Shown here in pieces: positions 59,180 through 64,000 of a stretch of 64,000 nt of DNA. The stretch is from Welwitschia mirabilis. Taxonomy: Eukaryota > Gnetophyta > Gnetopsida > Welwitschiales. Within the stretch, counting starts at the first letter, position 1. Each line of letters starts with the position of its first letter. The notes under the pieces are model-generated. The model ran no database searches and had not been told where the DNA came from. It saw only the letters and a program-made list of their open reading frames with translations. Location: contig JBOZIK010000001.1 in assembly GCA_051453625.1 (NCBI GenBank), positions 243,294,448 through 243,358,447 on the forward strand, read 5' to 3'. Made by a program: the position numbers and the translations under genes.

Positions 59180-59545
59180 ATATTGGATAAAATAAAGCAA
59201 GGTAAAATGCTAAGCTTAAATGATTCTATTCTAACTTAAATGGTAGAATCATGGTGTAAAATCTATTTTACTTTAGTAGTTCACCCCTCAATATGGGAAT
59301 ATACCCTCTTACAAGAAAATTGGAGTTATTGGAGAAAAACCTTTAGAATATGATATATGATAAAAACCTCCTTAGAAAAGGATTTTTGTATGTAATAAAA
59401 CTACTTCATATAGAAGTAATGAATTTATTGATGCATGTCACATACTAATAGAATTTATTAGTTATATTACACATCTTGTAATGCTAGGGAAAAATGTACT
59501 ATGCATCTCATAGTACTAGGTAAACATGTAATAAACCTTTTATAG
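59180..59545 (-). repeat. 3' LTR of minus-strand copia
   Basis: On the minus strand it matches 58,320-58,720. The block with tagtactatgagatgcatagta lies near 59,495. Confidence 0.6.
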
Positions 59546-59739
59546 TACTAAAATTAGAAAAAGAATTTTTTGAATTATTCTATAAGTTAAATAAATATTA
59601 ATTTTAAATCTTAATATGAATAACATCATAAGTTTTGGCAACTCATTATTAACCTATCTTGGATTAAATGTATTAAACCTTTTCTTGACTAGTTTTATTA
59701 CAATATCTTTATTTTTCAATTAAATAGCATAATAGTATG

Positions 59740-60070
59740 TTCAATTTATGTCATGTAAGTTTCATAATTTTATAAACCACTATATGAAAGTATTCTATCT
59801 TTTCATAGTGAACTTGATCTTTTGTTATGTAAATAATTTATTTATTATCAATGAAAATATTAATTGTTTTTGTTTACCTTAAGTTTATCACTTCTACAAA
59901 TTTTATTAACCATTTAATATATCTACATGCTTTAAATTTAGCTATATAATCTACTTCTATAAAATAACATGTTTTAACTCTATAATGCTTAGATCACTAA
60001 TATAAATATTAGGTTCCTATGAATGTAATACATCCTAATGTTAACATTGTGATTTTTTATTTTCTATTAA
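59740..60070 (-). pseudogene. RNase H of minus-strand copia
   Basis: On the minus strand: F-I-E/E-V-D-Y-I-A-K-F-K-A-C, W-L-I-K-F, then I-N-I-F-I-D-N-K, I-I-Y-I-T-K-D-Q-V-H-Y-E-K (around 59,880-59,800). This corresponds to the T-E-A-E-Y-I-A and I-D-N-Q-S-A-I blocks of copia RNase H. Confidence 0.75.
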
Positions 60071-60399
60071 AGTGGAAATTAGAATATGTTTTTTTTTTTT
60101 AAGAAAAGAGTCTTTCTTATATGTACTACCTAAGTATTTTACCTTTTTTAAGTATCTCAATACTCTTATAGTAGCATTTAAATGATTAACCTTTAATTCA
60201 TGTATCTAAATAAGAAGTTAGTCACATAAAGATATTAAGTATAGTATTATTAAAACAAATGAGCTTACTAAATATGTTTCTATAGCTAGTTTTATTTATT
60301 AGTTCTAAATCTTCATCAACAAATATTTTTCATGTTATGTTATAAACATGTTGTAGAATCTTTGGAATTTTTCAATCTAAATTTCTAAATTAAATCTCT

Positions 60400-61090
60400 G
60401 ATATAATTCTATTGAGTTAAAAAGATTTCATTCTTTCTTTATGTAGAGTTATACTAAAGTTGAACTTCGCTAATATTAGATTAAAAATTTTAAGTTCCTT
60501 ACTTAAAATAATTTTTATGTATCTTACATATATTTCGTTATTACTAGTTATTAACATGTCTTCTACTTACACTACTATATATGTAGATGTGTCTCTATTA
60601 GATTATATAAATAATGTAGCATCTACATGTTGATAGTCTCATAATATAAATTTATTAATGCTTAATAAATTGGTAATTTTAATGTACCATGCTCTTAGAT
60701 CTTATTTTAGCTGATATAAAAGACCTTATTAGACTACACATCTTTTTTTCCTTACATTTATTCTAAAACTCTTTAGTTACATCATATAGATTTCTTATTT
60801 TAAATCACATTAAAAAAGCTAGTTTTTATGTTTAATTAAAGTATTTTTAAATTTTTAAGTTATTAAAACAATCACAGATCTAATGGTAGTTTATTTTTCT
60901 ATTAATGTAAAGACTTCATTTTATTTTAAACGTTTCTTATGATGTTGACCCATAAAAGAAGCTAAGATATATGTTTTTAAAGTAAATTATTAGCATTATA
61001 CTTATTAAAAAACATTCATGTTTTAGGTAATGTAGTTCAAGCTAATGAAAAATTCATTTTTTATGAGTTAAATATAATGATCACATGAAT
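60400..61090 (-). pseudogene. Reverse transcriptase of minus-strand copia
   Basis: Minus-strand blocks: a decayed S-L-Y-G-L-K-Q equivalent ending L-R-A-W-Y-I-K-I-T-N (around 60,730-60,670), then D-T-S-T-Y-I-V-V and V-E-D-M-L-I-T-S-N-N near 60,590-60,540, where copia has V-D-D-M-L-I: one Asp kept, one now Glu. Confidence 0.75.
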
Positions 61091-61399
61091 GACATTTTTG
61101 AAAAAACTTAAGCCACCATCAAAAGTTAAGCTTTTATCATTCATCATCAAATGAATGAAATCTCTACCTATTTCTATCATTTTCCTTTTCATTTTCATGA
61201 ATGTATTATAGATCTAAATCTAGATAACAATTTTATTTTCATCTTTAGATGTGATCAATATTCTTACTAGGATAATCTAATGAGTTTCTACTACAACCTA
61301 ATTATTTTTAGGACTATGCTTTTACATAATAGATACATCAGAGTATTTAATTCCTTCATAGCAGATAATATGTAAAGAAGGACCTAATGAGTTAAAAAT

Positions 61400-62340
61400 A
61401 GTAGACATCCTCCATCAATCCATAGAATACTAAGCATCTAAGATTTATACAAAAGAGAAAAAGGATGAAGATTAAAGAGGTTAAGTTAAAAATCACTAGA
61501 TGAATTTTTTGAGAAAATAACATCATAAAGGACAATGATCTTATGATGCTCAAAAATGTACATGTGATATCCTTTATATCCAACTAAATACTCCACAAAG
61601 ATGCTAATATTAGCATGTGCATAAAGCTTGCTATGATGTTCACTAATATGAACATAGAACTTATATCCAAATATATGAATATGTGTGAGAGTAGGCTTAT
61701 GTTCATGATATTGTTCAATACAATGCATAGACTTTTACATCAAGACAATTATTAGATATATAGTGGTACTAATAGTTTTTTTTCTATAAATAGTTGTTAT
61801 AACTATTAAATTACATAATTTAGTATGACATATCTATTATGATTTAATTACATAATTCAGTGATTCCATTTTATTGAGGTGTTCCTATGTACTCTTTTAA
61901 TGTCTATTGGATTTTGAAGTAAGAAAGTCCTTAAATTTAATTATTGTATATTCAATACCATTATCAAAGTGGAAATTCTTGATCTTAAATTTTGATTTTA
62001 TTTCTAATTTGGTTTTTAATGCTTTAAAAATGCTCAAAGAATGAGACTTAGATACCTTAAGATTCATCCAATCTATACACAAGAAATCATCTATGAAAGA
62101 TATGAAGTAGTAGTATTCTTAAAGTAAAGAGACTTGCATAGAATCCATAGATCACTATGAATGAGTAAAAGATTTTAATCAACATCTCATTTAATGGTAA
62201 AAAAGCAATGTTGAATTTCTTTACCCATGATGCATGATTTGTATTAATGAAAACCACATGAAATGGAAGGAAGAAGTCCATGTCAAATCTTACATTACTT
62301 TTAATGAATCAGGAGTAGTATGTTCCAAGAAAGCATGTCA
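61400..62340 (-). pseudogene. Integrase of minus-strand copia
   Basis: Core: L-I-H-S-D-L near 62,180; F-I-S-F-I-D-D-F near 62,110-62,090; C-I-D-W-M-N-L-K then F-K-A-L-K-T-K-L-E (62,082-61,990); N-F-H-F-D-N-G-I-E-Y-T, with the second catalytic Asp kept, near 61,975-61,940. C-terminal part, open at 61,728-61,486: I-F-G-Y-K-F-Y-V-H-I, V-E-Y-L-V-G-Y-K-G-Y and D-V-I-F-S-K. It would catalyse insertion of the element. Confidence 0.85.
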
Positions 62341-64000
62341 TAATAGTGATGATGAAGTCTTTTATTGAAAAAAATAATAAGAAATTTCATGCATACTAGT
62401 ATATCTTTAAGGATACATTGTTTTTCCATCAATGTAGTCTTTCATAAAAATATTCTGAAATGGTATGATTTTCTTTAACTAAAGTGGAAAGTAAGAGAAG
62501 ATGCAAGGTTAAGAGTGAACATATGGAACATAATAAATCATTCACTATGAGAGAGATGACAAAGTAAATGTAAGTAAACCATGATCTTCTATAAGAAATA
62601 TAGTTTTATCGATCAAAAAAAACTTAAATTAGCTATACTGTAAAATAAATAAGTTAACCATATCTATAATTCATGGGTCTACTAGTATAAGTACCAAGAA
62701 TTTAATATTCAACATGATATATGTATCTACTCATATAAACAAAAACATGAGATTGAAAAAAGTGAATTGAATTCATAATATTTAGCATCCTTAAAACAAG
62801 TAAAATCATTAGTAACTACATTATACTTAGGAATAGCTTTGATTTAATTCCAAGATTTGTTATAGTAATTAGTAGCATGATATTACCTTTTTCAATGCAA
62901 ACATTAATATTGGTTCTTCTTTAAAGTAGAATTATTCTAATTTGATTTTTTTTCTTTTCTAAGATTAATGTCATTGTAAAAATGGAGTTGATTATGGTTT
63001 CTAAGGAGATTTATCCTTAACATTGTATTTGACATTAGAAAAAATGGGTTCACTTAATGAATGTTTATTTGGCTGAGGTTCACCATGAGAGTCATAGACT
63101 TTGGATGCAACATCAAAGGATGAGAAGCTAGTACAATTAACCTACACTTCCATAGCAATGAGAAATTCATATTTGGTAGTTTCTTTTTGTCATGTAATAA
63201 CAAACTATAATTGCATAAAGCAAATCCTCCAAAAAACATTATACAAAGTTGACATAATGAATGTAAAATTTTTGTGTTAAGATTAATTTTAGAAATATAC
63301 ATCTTGGTATTAGTTATTTAACCATTTTCATAGTGTAAGGTATTCATTTTTCTGATAAGATTAAAAAGCTCCAAATCATTCTTGAAGTGGAATGTATTGT
63401 AAGATACCAAATTTGATATAAGAAGTATAGCTTTAATTTACCAACATCTTAGGTTATATGGTTATATATTTATACATGATCTTAGTTAATTTGTTATCTA
63501 TGAAATTTTAAGAAACATCTAAATCCTAATTTATAAGAGGAACATGCACTTTTTTAAATAAATTACTATCAATTCAATAAATACAAATATAAAGATGAAA
63601 TCTTCATGTCAATCTTCCAAAGTTTGATCATCTTAAAGGATGTCATGACTAATGTGAAAATATCTTAAAAAACTTCAAATTTTTTCCCTTAAGATGGTGA
63701 TGAATAAAATATAATAAATAAAAGAATATAATTTATGAGGTATAGTAAATTTGCAATGAGATTATGCTCACATTTACAACTAAAAATAGTATATTCATTA
63801 TACAAGGAAAACTTGTCAATTTGAGAAGAGAAAATGATACAAAAAGCAAAATGTTCTAGTTGATATAAAAAGCATTTTTCTCACTTCTACAATTTAAGAA
63901 ATTTATCCCAATCAGAATGACACAAAAACATATCAAAAAAAATTAATGTAAATTACTATGGAAAGGTATTAGTCAATGTGAAAGGGATTTTTCTCACCAT
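62341..64000 (-). pseudogene. Gag-protease region of minus-strand copia
   Basis: A zinc-knuckle remnant lies at 62,905-62,861: C-L-H, stop, K-R, stop, Y-H-A-T-N-Y-Y, spaced like CX2CX4HX4C with the second and fourth Cys lost. An open 82-codon stretch (63,302-63,054) lies upstream of it in element sense, without a clear domain. The rest is decayed Gag, by position. Confidence 0.55.

Larger units (their letters stand above)
59180..64000 (-). mobile_element. Minus-strand Ty1/copia element, cut by right edge
   Basis: From left to right: 3' LTR (59,180-59,545), RNase H, RT, integrase, protease/gag. The 5' LTR would lie beyond 64,000. It is related to the plus-strand copia at 56,745, as shown by inverted LTR similarity and similar RNase H text. 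All frames are broken. Confidence 0.8.

Noticed and set aside
1-64000. tRNA, rRNA, snRNA genes, CRISPR arrays, organelle DNA or bacterial operons
   Set aside because: No cloverleaf, conserved rRNA text, spaced identical repeats or organelle-like GC-balanced gene stretches were seen. The content is plant retrotransposon DNA, and I found no evidence of a novel defence or metabolic system.

Overview
This 64-kb window looks like a heterochromatic, intergenic retrotransposon nest from a flowering-plant nuclear genome. It is extremely AT-rich and almost free of CpG. I found no intact gene, host exon set, rRNA, tRNA or CRISPR. Every protein signal I can read belongs to decayed transposable elements: Ty3/gypsy of an Athila-like type, a Ty3/gypsy chromovirus, Ty1/copia, and a probable scrap of a hAT transposase. 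All frames are broken. Stops fall mostly where Gln, Trp or Arg is expected (CAA/CAG to TAA/TAG, TGG to TAG/TGA, CGA to TGA), and several catalytic Asp/Glu codons read Asn or Lys. This is the pattern of long decay by methyl-cytosine deamination. The species cannot be named from the sequence.

Layout. 1-1,710: 5' end (gag start, primer-binding site, 5' LTR) of an Athila-like element on the minus strand that continues off the left edge. 1,711-9,443: old AT-rich DNA with a microsatellite and a broken copia gag/integrase at about 6.0-7.9 kb. 9,444-36,633: a plus-strand chromovirus with LTRs of at least 3.3 kb. It is split by a complete antisense Athila-like element (copy 1, 13,526-28,347), and its 3' LTR is cut by a second antisense Athila-like element (copy 2, 36,634-43,475). 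Copy 2 lacks recognisable pol and carries an unrelated acidic reading frame. 43,476-56,142: an LTR element of unknown type (called element 4 here) with a Met-tRNA primer site. It holds a fold-back element (44,693-45,005) and a 5'-truncated plus-strand Athila-like element (copy 3, 45,006-55,467). 56,143-64,000: a possible hAT zinc-finger fragment, a plus-strand copia 3' end, and a minus-strand copia running off the right edge. The two copia elements lie tail to tail.

Comparing copies within the window is the most useful tool here. Three Athila-like copies show a shared plan of LTR, gag, protease, RT, RNase H, integrase, a long non-coding stretch with a polypurine tract, an extra 3' reading frame in copies 1 and 3, and LTR. 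The points most worth following are that extra 3' reading frame, the pol-less derivative with its own protein, a tandem duplication of RNase H-integrase in copy 1, a recurrent CpG-containing palindrome in the Athila-like non-coding DNA, and the fold-back element at a truncation breakpoint. Several N-runs fall inside palindromes or at places where paralogues predict only a few missing bases.
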